From positions 62,001 to 126,000 of IMG/VR virus record IMGVR_UViG_3300035670_011573: 64,000 bases of DNA, one strand, 5' to 3'. The notes under the pieces are model-generated. The model saw only the letters and a program-made list of their open reading frames with translations, was not told the origin of the DNA and did not search any database. The stretch comes from a virus. The position numbers were made by a program, and so were the translations under genes. Shown piece after piece: positions 18,598 through 27,792 of this stretch (its first letter is position 1; each line of letters opens with the position of its first letter).

Positions 18598-19269
18598 TTA
18601 GGCGCAACCAACTAGGTAAAGAGCGCAGAATTCTGAAACAGTTGAAGTAGATCCTGCATAGTATGGTGGGGTTGAAACAAATGACGAATCAGTTGAGGTA
18701 CCGAGTGAGTAAGCAACGTGATCAGCTTTAATTACGCCAGTTAGCTTACCACGGTCATCACCATCAGAGGTGAGTGATCCATAGACTTTGGCATTTACTG
18801 CTGGGGCGTATTCACCAGAAACCCAAGCATCCTGGGTTACGCCATATAGACCTGGTTTGGTCCAGAGGGTGGCCTTGCCAGAACCACGAATGGTGGAAGG
18901 ACCGACAACAACGGTACCTACTGATGGTGCTCCACCAATGCCAGTACCTTGACCTACGGTTGCGCCAATGATTTGACCAAACATAGTGCCGTAACCACGG
19001 CCACCGAGACCGCCAGATGAACCTTCATCAACAAGACCCCATATTGGGCGGGCACCAATTGCTGGTGGACCACCAGACATAGTATCATCTGCTTCACCTA
19101 GCATTAGGTAAACTTGTGGACCTGGCACCTTAACATCTGCGGCGTAGCCGTCAGTAATATCTAATGCTTCAAAGGCAGCAACCTCACCGCCAACGACTAG
19201 ATCAACATCATCATCTTCTAGGTCGAATTGGCCGAGGGGCTGAATTCCTGGTTGTAGTATAATTAACAT
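18598..19269 (-). CDS. Putative capsid decoration/head protein, 223 aa
   Basis: Glycine-rich, beta-type protein without charge clusters, containing GLGGRGYGT, GTGIGGAPSVG and a mainly small-residue composition. It lies directly upstream of the major capsid gene in the same transcript, 24 bases away, with a similar GC-rich codon choice, as decoration proteins (lambda gpD type) do. ATG 19269 has GGAG upstream. The position and expression-like codon use support a high-copy head protein, but no known family motif was recognised. It could also be a minor capsid or vertex protein. Confidence 0.55.
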   Translation of the reverse strand: MLIILQPGIQPLGQFDLEDDDVDLVVGGEVAAFEALDITDGYAADVKVPGPQVYLMLGEADDTMSGGPPAIGARPIWGLVDEGSSGGLGGRGYGTMFGQIIGATVGQGTGIGGAPSVGTVVVGPSTIRGSGKATLWTKPGLYGVTQDAWVSGEYAPAVNAKVYGSLTSDGDDRGKLTGVIKADHVAYSLGTSTDSSFVSTPPYYAGSTSTVSEFCALYLVGCA

Positions 19270-19329
19270 ATTCAGACTCCATTAATTTAATTTAAATTTA
19301 AATGCACCAAACAATTTGATAACATTATT

Positions 19330-22300
19330 TTATAACTTTATTATTTCGCTCAATGCAGAATCAATAAGATCAGATTCTTGAATCAAACCTTTATCATCTG
19401 CGATTTCTGCTAACTTAACTAGATTTTGAATAACCCAGGCGTATCTTCCTCTGAAGTTGCCTGAAGGTACGCTTTGAGCCACACCTATATTATGTCTTTG
19501 TTGCTCGATTTGATTTTCTACAACACCACCCCTACCCATTGCATCTGCAATGTCTATGGTCTTAGGATGTGCTTTTCCAATCAATTCTGGGCCAGTCTCA
19601 TCATGTAGTTCGTATAGCATTTTATAATCAGCTTTAGTTTTGCTAGGTTTCTCATTATACATGCCCTTTAGCCCTGTAAAATAAGATTTAGCATAAGGAT
19701 CTTTTTCGAGACCTGATATAGCATCCCTATAATATTGCTTTGAAAACTCGTCCGCTTTCTTTTGCATATTAAATTCTATTCCCATGTCACGGATGACACT
19801 TGATATTTCAGAATTAGCAGTTTTTTCAAAATTTTGTGTAAAATTTTCTGCGCTCTTTCCTCTTCTCATTCTTCTTCTTTCACGCCTAGTCAATATGTCG
19901 GCAGAAAAATATTGCTGTTTGCTTCTTAATAAGTCGCTGCCCCACCTATTTCTAAACGTTGAATCTTTATATTTTTTAATTTTTCCAACAATCAAACTTT
20001 TTTTAGTTAAATCATTTTCTAATTTTGATTTAATAAACTCAATAACATCTTTATTATTTCTGGCTCCAGACATATAAATTTGTCTTATTATAGCAAAATA
20101 ATTATCGCCATCTTCTCCAGCGATACCTACGTTGCCTGGTTGTTCTGGATTTAATAAAGCCAAAGCGGCAGGTGTTTGTAAGACTCCAGAAAGTAAATCT
20201 GGTAGGGCATTTTTAAAATCAACACTCAAATTAGAAACATCATAATATTTATCAAAAATTCTAAGTGATCCTGCTGTATCTGGAGCAACTTCTGGTACCT
20301 CTGCTTCCACAGAACCACCGCCTCTACCACCACCACCTTCATCACTTTCGGCAGCTTGACCGCCAATACCACCACCACGACCACCAGCACCACCACCAGC
20401 AAGTCCTGTTGCAGCAGGGCCTCTTTCCAAGGGTGTCTCTGATAGGCCTATTATAATTTGTGCTTTTATTCCGGATATTGTTGCTAGCAACCTTCCTATG
20501 CTTCTAACTGCCTCGTCAAAGTCGGGCTCGGTAGCTGGGTCTTCTAAGTCTTGAATTAATCCTGATTTATTATTTGCATCAACTTCTGGATACTTAGGAA
20601 TTGCTTCCATCAAATCATCAATGATTTCTAAAGCTGCTCTAACTTCTTGATCGGTTGGATTTTCTTTATTAATTTTTGTTATTGCATCTCTAGCATTATC
20701 AATTTTCTGAATTAACTCTCTAGTTTTTGTCTCACCATTAGAGCCTGCTTTAAATTTTAACTTATCTAGCGCAGCACGTGCATTATTTAAGTCTATCACT
20801 AATTTATCATAAAATAAGTCTTTTAAAAATGGGTCTTCTTTAAATAGATTCCAAATACCATATACAGTTGCGGCAGAAACAATTAATTTAAATCCAACAA
20901 CTAAAAGTGCAGCAATACCAGTAATAGCAACCCCAGCCTTAGCTGTAAAGAATGCAAAGGCTTTCACTGTTGAAGGAGATGTGTTTTTAATATCTTGTTT
21001 AGCTGATTGATCTACGAAGCTATTGAACCAACGATTTAAAAAACCTGATGGTTGGGCAACCATACCAGTATCAGTCACGTCAAGTCCGCTAGTAGCGTTA
21101 CGCCTAGTTAAACGAAAAACTCTGGCTCCCTGACCTGTGGTTAAAAATGTATCACCTTGATTTAAAACTTCAGTTACATTTGCACCAGCGGGTAGTTCAA
21201 CCATATTATAAGTTCTATTAAACCTTGCCTCAATTCCACGTTCATTTAGCATTCTTACTACATCTCTTGGCGATGTGTTTGGTGGAATTGGCCCGGAGGC
21301 TCCAGGGGCTGCTGGTACATCTGAACTTCCTGGTGGTCTTGTGGCTGGTGGTGTCGTGTTTGGATCGCTTGATGGTCTTGGGGCTGGTGGACCACCTGCA
21401 TCGCTTGGTGATCTTGGGGCTGGTGCTGGTGGCCTTGACTCTGGTAAATCTTTTGCAGCTGGAAGAGCAGTGTCGGCTGAGGGTTTACTCACAATCTGAC
21501 GAACTGAGTCGGTTGAAAGCGTAGCTGCGTTTGGCAGCACCGGTGCTGGAGTTACACTATTCTTAGATAACTCCAACCATCTTGTAAAAAACCCATTATC
21601 CATTGCAAACTTTGCAATGACACGTTCATGTGTTTGTATAGGTGATTCAAATGCTGTATTTAAAAAATCTTTATTTGGATGGTTATTAATTTCCTGAAAA
21701 AGTTTCTTGTATTCAGTAAAATACTCAGAAAATAAAGTTTTATGCTGTTGTATTAAAGTTTTTATCTCAGCCTCTTCTGCATCCGTAATAGTTTTCCCAG
21801 CATTAATTATTCCTTGAATTTTGGTGGCAATTTGACCTTCAAGGTTAGAAATTCTACGATAGTGATCTTGATTATTCAGGTATCTAAAATAACCATCAAA
21901 TTCATTTCGTAAAGCTGTTGCAGCCGCAACATCCATACTTTGAGGCAATCTCAATAAGCTTCTTACTTCATCTAAACTTTTACCTGTTACATTTGCAATT
22001 TGATCTAATGGGACATTATTTTTTCCTGCAAGCCTAATAAATTCATCTACTTGATTATTATTTTTATATATTGTATGAATTGCCGCTAAGTCTAATCCAG
22101 TAATATCTTTTATTTCATCAATATTTTTGGAACTATTCTTAAATAACTCTATAGCAAGGTCATCTAAGTTTTTTCCGGTTCCAACCAAAGCTTGTTCCGC
22201 TAGTTCTTTTAATGTTTTGCCCGCAGCTTGAGCCAGCTCAGGCGTAACCTGTTTTAACATGTTGAAAAGAAAAGTATATGATTTTTTATAAAACTTATTA

Positions 22301-22371
22301 TTATATTTATTGATAACTTTTGAATAAGCATCAAAAACTTCAGAATTATCAGATAATTTATGAATTTTCAT
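19330..22371 (-). CDS. Large virion-type protein with membrane-like segment and Pro/Gly-rich linkers, about 1013 aa
   Basis: I chose ATG 22371 (TTTGAGG seven bases upstream) over the TTG nine codons earlier. The N-terminal 290 residues are helical with repeated hydrophobic patches (AAGKTLKELAEQALVG, ITGLDLAAIHT). Residues about 307-367 are a Pro/Ser/Ala-rich linker, residues 470-508 a hydrophobic stretch (AITGIAALLVVGFKLIVSAA), and residues 650-690 a Gly/Arg-rich linker. The C-terminus is helical. A hydrophobic span in a large internal protein is seen in phage ejection or tape-measure-like proteins, but here it precedes the capsid genes. The function is not recognised; it may be an internal head or pilot protein. 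Confidence 0.55.
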   Translation of the reverse strand: MKIHKLSDNSEVFDAYSKVINKYNNKFYKKSYTFLFNMLKQVTPELAQAAGKTLKELAEQALVGTGKNLDDLAIELFKNSSKNIDEIKDITGLDLAAIHTIYKNNNQVDEFIRLAGKNNVPLDQIANVTGKSLDEVRSLLRLPQSMDVAAATALRNEFDGYFRYLNNQDHYRRISNLEGQIATKIQGIINAGKTITDAEEAEIKTLIQQHKTLFSEYFTEYKKLFQEINNHPNKDFLNTAFESPIQTHERVIAKFAMDNGFFTRWLELSKNSVTPAPVLPNAATLSTDSVRQIVSKPSADTALPAAKDLPESRPPAPAPRSPSDAGGPPAPRPSSDPNTTPPATRPPGSSDVPAAPGASGPIPPNTSPRDVVRMLNERGIEARFNRTYNMVELPAGANVTEVLNQGDTFLTTGQGARVFRLTRRNATSGLDVTDTGMVAQPSGFLNRWFNSFVDQSAKQDIKNTSPSTVKAFAFFTAKAGVAITGIAALLVVGFKLIVSAATVYGIWNLFKEDPFLKDLFYDKLVIDLNNARAALDKLKFKAGSNGETKTRELIQKIDNARDAITKINKENPTDQEVRAALEIIDDLMEAIPKYPEVDANNKSGLIQDLEDPATEPDFDEAVRSIGRLLATISGIKAQIIIGLSETPLERGPAATGLAGGGAGGRGGGIGGQAAESDEGGGGRGGGSVEAEVPEVAPDTAGSLRIFDKYYDVSNLSVDFKNALPDLLSGVLQTPAALALLNPEQPGNVGIAGEDGDNYFAIIRQIYMSGARNNKDVIEFIKSKLENDLTKKSLIVGKIKKYKDSTFRNRWGSDLLRSKQQYFSADILTRRERRRMRRGKSAENFTQNFEKTANSEISSVIRDMGIEFNMQKKADEFSKQYYRDAISGLEKDPYAKSYFTGLKGMYNEKPSKTKADYKMLYELHDETGPELIGKAHPKTIDIADAMGRGGVVENQIEQQRHNIGVAQSVPSGNFRGRYAWVIQNLVKLAEIADDKGLIQESDLIDSALSEIIKL

Positions 22372-22372
22372 A

Positions 22373-22777
22373 TTATTCCTCAAATAGTATAGAATCAATA
22401 GTTCTTTCTATTTTGTATGCCAATTTATAATCTTTCTTATTAGCAGCATCTTCAGCTAAGGCAATTAATTCATCCAATAATTCTTTTTTTGCTTTGGCTT
22501 CCATATCTTGAACTTTTTTGGCTTCTGCTAAAGGCTTAGGGCTATCTTTTGGCTGGTCTTTTGCCTCATCATCTTCTGATAAGTTTTGAACTTGATTATG
22601 TATTTTATTTAAGCCTTTTTCAACTTTTTCAATATTATCACTCATACCTTTAAGCTTGTTGAATGAATCTTGGGCAACCTTATTAAAATCAGAAGCTCTT
22701 CTTACCAAAGATTCTAGCTCGCACATTACTTCGCTCTTTTTCCATGACTTTCTATCCATGCTATCCCATTGAGACAT
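22373..22777 (-). CDS. Coiled-coil protein, 134 aa
   Basis: The family is not recognised. Residues 14-100 show a heptad helix (NKLKGMSDNIEKVEKGLNKI) and a Lys/Ala/Asp-rich middle that looks disordered. The C-terminal 35 residues (DELIALAEDAANKKDYKLAY) are helical. ATG 22777 has AAAGGAG upstream. It sits directly before the large membrane-like virion protein, whose ribosome site lies inside its last codons. A scaffold- or assembly-associated protein is possible. Confidence 0.45.
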   Translation of the reverse strand: MSQWDSMDRKSWKKSEVMCELESLVRRASDFNKVAQDSFNKLKGMSDNIEKVEKGLNKIHNQVQNLSEDDEAKDQPKDSPKPLAEAKKVQDMEAKAKKELLDELIALAEDAANKKDYKLAYKIERTIDSILFEE

Positions 22778-22838
22778 TTAATTCTCCTTTACATTTTAAA
22801 GAATAATAATTAGTAATTTAAAAAATATATTAAAATTA

Positions 22839-23531
22839 CTATAACCATAAAAGTTCAAGGGTAGAGTTGGTTGAGGCAGGTGGACCAGTCACAACAGCCA
22901 CGCCAGGATGGTTTTGCGTTGGTTGTTTGGTAGTAAATTTTCCATCAAGACCCACATATAGGGTGGCATTTAAAGCATAATTTTGTCTGGTGTCAAACTG
23001 ATCGGTAGCATAAAAGCCTCTATTATAATGAACAGTAACTCTTCCAGTACCAACAGTAGAATCATCACCTGGCTGATTTGCTATACGATATGTGTAATTT
23101 ACAACAACTTTAAAGCCATCCATAATCCCATCATTATTGCTATCATAATTTAAGGGTGTGCCAGGAGGAATAATAACTACACCATTCACTGTATTTAAAA
23201 TAACAGAAATAGTTGAGGTAAAGCTACTTTGAATTATATTTGAAAATTGCAAAAATCCATAGCACTCACTTTTATTAACAACTTGACCATTTTCATCTAG
23301 TTCTGTGCTTGGGGCATTTATTTCAACAACTTCGTCTATTTGATTTTTTGTAAAGGCCTTTGTTCTAACATCATCAATCATTCCAATTGGTGCGGTTCCA
23401 TCACTAACACCACAAACAATGTCATTACCAATAATTTTAAGTTGTGCAATCATCCCTGGTTCAAATTCTGCAGTAGGGTCTAATGGAAAGCTAACAGGTA
23501 AGGAAGTTCCAGTATGTACGATTCTTAACAT
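22839..23531 (-). CDS. Putative virion protein, 230 aa
   Basis: Beta-rich protein with no membrane helix or charge cluster. Asn/Asp/Gly-rich turns are frequent (NYDSNNDGIMDG). The residue pattern and the place within the head gene block suggest a head decoration or vertex protein. ATG 23531 has AGAGGATTAA upstream, and a strong terminator precedes it, so it probably opens a separate transcript. The family is not recognised. Confidence 0.5.
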   Translation of the reverse strand: MLRIVHTGTSLPVSFPLDPTAEFEPGMIAQLKIIGNDIVCGVSDGTAPIGMIDDVRTKAFTKNQIDEVVEINAPSTELDENGQVVNKSECYGFLQFSNIIQSSFTSTISVILNTVNGVVIIPPGTPLNYDSNNDGIMDGFKVVVNYTYRIANQPGDDSTVGTGRVTVHYNRGFYATDQFDTRQNYALNATLYVGLDGKFTTKQPTQNHPGVAVVTGPPASTNSTLELLWL

Positions 23532-23556
23532 TTAATCCTCTTATATATAATTAATT

Positions 23557-23580
23557 AAAAGGGGGAGCTTTTACTCCCCC
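23557..23580 (-). terminator. Intrinsic terminator after the Cys-repeat protein gene
   Basis: Minus strand: perfect 7-bp stem GGGGGAG / CTCCCCC with a 6-base loop, followed by TTTT and AT-rich sequence. It lies 29 bases past the stop of the gene ending at 23609. Confidence 0.9.
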
Positions 23581-23608
23581 TTCTTTATACGTAAATTATA
23601 TTAGACAA

Positions 23609-24274
23609 TTAGCCTTTTTTGATATTTCTTATGGTGGCTAGAATAACGTCTCCAGTCATTCTGTCGCCTTCTGCATAAGATTCTTTGGCCATCTTTTTAA
23701 GTCCAACAATAACTTGCTCTTGCTGCGCAGCTTTAAAAATTGCTTCCTCTTTGATTTCTTTTGCGGTTGCCAATACCATATCGGCAGCAAAACCTTTTCC
23801 ATCAACTCTGAGGTCTTTTGCAATTTTTGAAAGTTCAGCTAAGACATAAGATGATTTTGCATCTAGTGCTGGGGACATAGGATGTGCAGGCATGTTTGGT
23901 TTGGCATCTTTTGCATAAGAACCATCACCGCAGTTGGAGCAACCATCTTTAGCCTTACAGTCATAAGCCATATCATGAACTTTATTACAATTTGGACAAG
24001 ATTTTTCGTCCTTGGCCATACAATCATAAGCCATGTCATGGACTTTATTGCACTTAGCGCATTTATCATCTTTGATATAAGACTTAAGCTGATCTAATAC
24101 CTGGTCCATACTTCTATTTACGTCTGGACCAGTATCCTTATTGTCTTTGACCAAAAAGTCACTGGCTTTAAAGTCTTTAGCTTCCGATGCTTTTTTCTTT
24201 AGGCTGTTGAGTTGTTCCATAGTTTTTTTAAAACTTTTGGCCAACTCATCACCAGCGTATTTGTTTCCAAACAT
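23609..24274 (-). CDS. Protein with tandem CxxC zinc-knuckle-like repeats, 221 aa
   Basis: Residues 72-85 and 93-106 are near-identical repeats, CxxCNKVHDMAYDC, followed by a shorter CSNCGDG at 112-118. Each has the CxxC...H...C arrangement that could bind zinc. The N-terminus is a Lys-rich coiled coil and the C-terminal 90 residues are helical (SYVLAELSKIAKDLRVDGKG). It lies between the protease/scaffold-like gene and the next head gene, so a head-assembly role such as scaffold or capsid-linked chaperone is inferred. ATG 24274 has AAGGAG upstream. The family is not recognised. Confidence 0.55.
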   Translation of the reverse strand: MFGNKYAGDELAKSFKKTMEQLNSLKKKASEAKDFKASDFLVKDNKDTGPDVNRSMDQVLDQLKSYIKDDKCAKCNKVHDMAYDCMAKDEKSCPNCNKVHDMAYDCKAKDGCSNCGDGSYAKDAKPNMPAHPMSPALDAKSSYVLAELSKIAKDLRVDGKGFAADMVLATAKEIKEEAIFKAAQQEQVIVGLKKMAKESYAEGDRMTGDVILATIRNIKKG

Positions 24275-24283
24275 TGTAACTCC

Positions 24284-27200
24284 TTATTCCCAAAGAGAAG
24301 CTAAAGTTTTTGCATCAAGTTTGCCACTCTTCTGGCTTGACTGTTCACCATCTTCAGTTAATCCAATATTTAGACCAGAAACATCTGCGGCAACCTTTAC
24401 CTGTGAAGAACCCTGGAAATTTGCAACGCTTCTTTTGAAAGCTTCGAAGGCTTTATCATCAAACTCCATCATAACATCAACTTGTCTATCAAGAGCTGGT
24501 CTGGATGGGGCAAGCATTCCTTTTCTCTGCATTTCCATGGCAACATTGTAAGCTCTACGTAGCTTGATTCTGTAAGCCTCTCTTTCTTCTTCGGCTTTCT
24601 TATTCATGAAAGCTTCGGACATTCTAGCTTCTACCTTGCTAACCATACTGTGTGGATCTTTTGAATCTTTTGCTTCATTCATTTTTCCATGTGATTCACC
24701 TTCAGCAACGTGTCTTGCTGCGCTGGAATAATCATCGTGTAGTGAAACTTCTTCATTTCCTACACTTGGTGAAGATAGGTTACCAGTAGGTGCTTTTTCT
24801 GCAATGGCTCTTGCATCGGTCTTGGTTACGCCAGAGATTGGAGCATTTTCCATCATGCCTTCGCCATCATGTGCTTCATTTTCTGCGGAAGCTTTCTTGC
24901 CCTTAGCCTTTGGCTCTGGTTCAGACTTGGATTTTGCCTTTGCTTTTGGCTTGACATCTTCCTCTGCTTCTTCCATTTTCTTGCCTTTGGCCTTGGACTT
25001 ACCCTTCATTTCTTTTTCAACCATTTTCTTGCGAGCTTCTTTCAAGATTGCAAAGCGGCGTTGTTGTCTTAGCTCTAAGGCGCTAGCAACTAGTTCTGAT
25101 TCTTCAGTGGCTACTGTGGCAGTCTTTTCTACTTGTGCTGAAGCAACCTTCTGTGATGAATCTTTTTGGCTTGATGATTTCTTTACCATAGCATCTGATA
25201 AAGTGTTAGCCATGCTAACAAGTGAACGGGCTTGTCCAACGATGGTGCTATAATCATTTAAAGCATCAGAAGCAAGAACGTGAAGTTCTTTCTTTTGAGT
25301 TGGGGTTAGAACAGAATATCTGTCGTAAGTTTCACTTAGAAGTGCAAGCTCATCAGCAGACTCTTGTGATTCTGCAAGTGCAATCTTTAATTCGTTAACA
25401 AGTTTTCTTGATAAAGAAACCATCTTATCAGCGCTTTCTGATTCCTTGCTCTCGCCAAGGCTTTCACCGACGTTAACATTGACATCAACCTTGTCACCCT
25501 TGCCAACAAGCTTCTGTACTGCATCTCTGATCTCAGATGATTTTTCTTCAATATCATCTAGAGCATCATTGATAACTTGCTGTGGTGAGGTTTCTTCTTC
25601 CTCGGCACTTGGCTCGCCGCCTGCTTCACCGCCGAGTCCAAGGTCGTCCATGCCCATTCCCATGCCCATATCACCGGCTGGTGGTGGCAGTGGGGCACCT
25701 GCGGGGGCTGGTGGTGCTGGAGGTGGAGGAGGTGCTGCCTGTGCAGTCTTGGTTAGTAGCTTGCCAACGTACTCAAGGCCATTTTGACGAATCTGGGCTA
25801 CAACTTCGCGTGCATAATCTTTGCTGGTAATCCAATCCCAATTTTCATTTAGCTTAGGACCGAAAATATCTTTTGCGGTGGCGGCAATAACTAGCTTGTT
25901 ACCAGAGTAAACTTCAAAACAAGAAGCGGCTTTGTTAATGCTTCCATCAGCGGCTACCTTTTGCTTAAACTTGGTAGAAAGTGTTGGGCCATTGTACTTG
26001 GCTCTCTTGAGGTGTTCTTTTACTTTTTCATCACCTGGGAACATACCCTTCTCACCACCCATTGACTTGGTTTGGTGCATTTGCTTATCATTTTCCCAGA
26101 ACTTGTGATAGTCTTGTGATTTGAAGGTTGATGGTTCTGGAGCAGAATCAGAACCGCCTTGGAAGTAAGCAATCTTCTTTCCATCAAGATTGGATTGAGC
26201 TCTAAGTAACTTTTCTTTTAGCTCTTTATCTTTTGGAAACATTCCTTTGTCGCCGCCCATGGAAGCATCTTGCTCCATCTGCTTGTCATGTTCACGGACT
26301 TGCTTATAATCCTGTGACTTAAAGGTTGCTGGTTCGATTTCTTTGCCTTCGCCGCCCTGTGGATAGGCTAAGCGGCGGCGAAGTGCTGCACGTTTACGTA
26401 GTCTAGACTCGTTCATTATTTCCTCCATTATGGAATTTATTTTATCTAAGTTATTTAATTTCGAAGTTACAGCTGGAAGTGGACTCACACCAAGTAAATC
26501 ATCTGTATTATTAAAAGGATCTTCTGTTTCATTATTACCAGCAATTAATGCACCTGCTGCGCCATTGCTAGCAAAATCTAAGCCTGGCTTTACTTCTGGA
26601 ATAGATTCGCCGCTAGTAGCAGATTCTTGCTGTGGTGGTTTTTCACCTGCTCCAGCCAAGATATCTTTAATTGCTTTTTTAAGTGCAGGATCATCTATAT
26701 TTTCTGCAACAGCCCTTGCCGCATCAGGATTTTGTGAAATATCTCCTATTGCTTCTGCAACATTTCTAAGATCAGTTGGGTTTACAGAAGGCACATCTAC
26801 CCTAGCTACCTTTGTAAAACCATTGGTGTTGAGATATCCACGAATAATTCTTTCGCGCTGATCTAAAGAACAACCATTAGGTCCACAAACAGAGTTTAAT
26901 AAAATATCTAAATCATTTGCAGTTTCTACAGAAAGATCTTTTAACATAGTATTGGTATCAAAACCATAAGACTTAAGTTCTTCATCATGCTTTTTAATTG
27001 AAGCAAAGCAGCGCAATAAAATAGCGCCAGGTTCTGCTGGCTGAACTACCAAGCTGTATTCGATAGGATTTAAGCCAACGTTAATTTCACCCCAAGCCTG
27101 TTTGTTGGTAATATGATTGCAATATTCCTTAGGTGTAGTGGCTTTTTGACCGCATTCTGTACAGATAGAAGTAGAAACTGCGGTACCCATAGAGCCATAA

Positions 27201-27730
27201 CGTACAATTCCAGTCATTACTTTTCTAGCAAGATCAGGATAATTTACCTTATCTAAGGCACACAATCCAACTACTTGCTTTCTTCTTTCATCATAATAAG
27301 TATCTAAAATAATTCCACGAACTCCATCCACGGAGTCAGATTTATGATCTACACAGAGTGGTCTACCAATCCAACTTCTCGCTGCCTTCTTTAATTCAGA
27401 CTCTGGAAAAATATCGGAATTATTATTTTTATGTGGTTTGACATTTCCATGCCATTTCCATTTTTCATCAAAGTATCCCCAGGCATTTTCTTTACCAACC
27501 TTCTTTAAATTTCCATAATCATCAATGGTTGCAGCTTCAGCAGCCTTTAAAAAGATAATTGAAAAATAAAGAAAGTCATCAGAGCGTGGAGCTATTGCCC
27601 TAACAGTTTGTGCAAACTTATTGAGCCTTTCAGTTATTTCTGGACTGGCAAGATTTTCAAATTCGTGTTGTTCAAGTTTTTTAACAACACTCTCGTCAGC
27701 ATAGCCTATTTTAATAAAATTTTGTGACAT
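24284..27730 (-). CDS. Prohead protease-like domain fused to a long scaffold-like region, about 1148 aa
   Basis: ATG 27730 (AAGG upstream) is preferred over TTG 27748. Residues 90-260 look like an assemblin-fold head protease: His129 in GRPLCVDHKSD and Ser180/Ser188 in YGSMGTAVSTS are candidate catalytic residues, with a CxxC...CNH zinc-like element at 190-206. The remainder is low-complexity, acidic and Ala/Lys/Gly-rich, with a tandem 60-residue duplication (about 26000-26180 and 26190-26375, both carrying FKSQDY and MGG.KGMFP) and a Pro/Gly run near residue 680. Fusion of protease and scaffold is known in other phages. The enzyme call is inference; it could be a different hydrolase. The neighbouring capsid genes support head maturation. 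Confidence 0.55.
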   Translation of the reverse strand: MSQNFIKIGYADESVVKKLEQHEFENLASPEITERLNKFAQTVRAIAPRSDDFLYFSIIFLKAAEAATIDDYGNLKKVGKENAWGYFDEKWKWHGNVKPHKNNNSDIFPESELKKAARSWIGRPLCVDHKSDSVDGVRGIILDTYYDERRKQVVGLCALDKVNYPDLARKVMTGIVRYGSMGTAVSTSICTECGQKATTPKEYCNHITNKQAWGEINVGLNPIEYSLVVQPAEPGAILLRCFASIKKHDEELKSYGFDTNTMLKDLSVETANDLDILLNSVCGPNGCSLDQRERIIRGYLNTNGFTKVARVDVPSVNPTDLRNVAEAIGDISQNPDAARAVAENIDDPALKKAIKDILAGAGEKPPQQESATSGESIPEVKPGLDFASNGAAGALIAGNNETEDPFNNTDDLLGVSPLPAVTSKLNNLDKINSIMEEIMNESRLRKRAALRRRLAYPQGGEGKEIEPATFKSQDYKQVREHDKQMEQDASMGGDKGMFPKDKELKEKLLRAQSNLDGKKIAYFQGGSDSAPEPSTFKSQDYHKFWENDKQMHQTKSMGGEKGMFPGDEKVKEHLKRAKYNGPTLSTKFKQKVAADGSINKAASCFEVYSGNKLVIAATAKDIFGPKLNENWDWITSKDYAREVVAQIRQNGLEYVGKLLTKTAQAAPPPPPAPPAPAGAPLPPPAGDMGMGMGMDDLGLGGEAGGEPSAEEEETSPQQVINDALDDIEEKSSEIRDAVQKLVGKGDKVDVNVNVGESLGESKESESADKMVSLSRKLVNELKIALAESQESADELALLSETYDRYSVLTPTQKKELHVLASDALNDYSTIVGQARSLVSMANTLSDAMVKKSSSQKDSSQKVASAQVEKTATVATEESELVASALELRQQRRFAILKEARKKMVEKEMKGKSKAKGKKMEEAEEDVKPKAKAKSKSEPEPKAKGKKASAENEAHDGEGMMENAPISGVTKTDARAIAEKAPTGNLSSPSVGNEEVSLHDDYSSAARHVAEGESHGKMNEAKDSKDPHSMVSKVEARMSEAFMNKKAEEEREAYRIKLRRAYNVAMEMQRKGMLAPSRPALDRQVDVMMEFDDKAFEAFKRSVANFQGSSQVKVAADVSGLNIGLTEDGEQSSQKSGKLDAKTLASLWE

Positions 27731-27792
27731 TATATACCTTAAATTCAAAATATTATTTTCTTATTAGTTGTTTTAAAATTTTGTGTAAAAAA

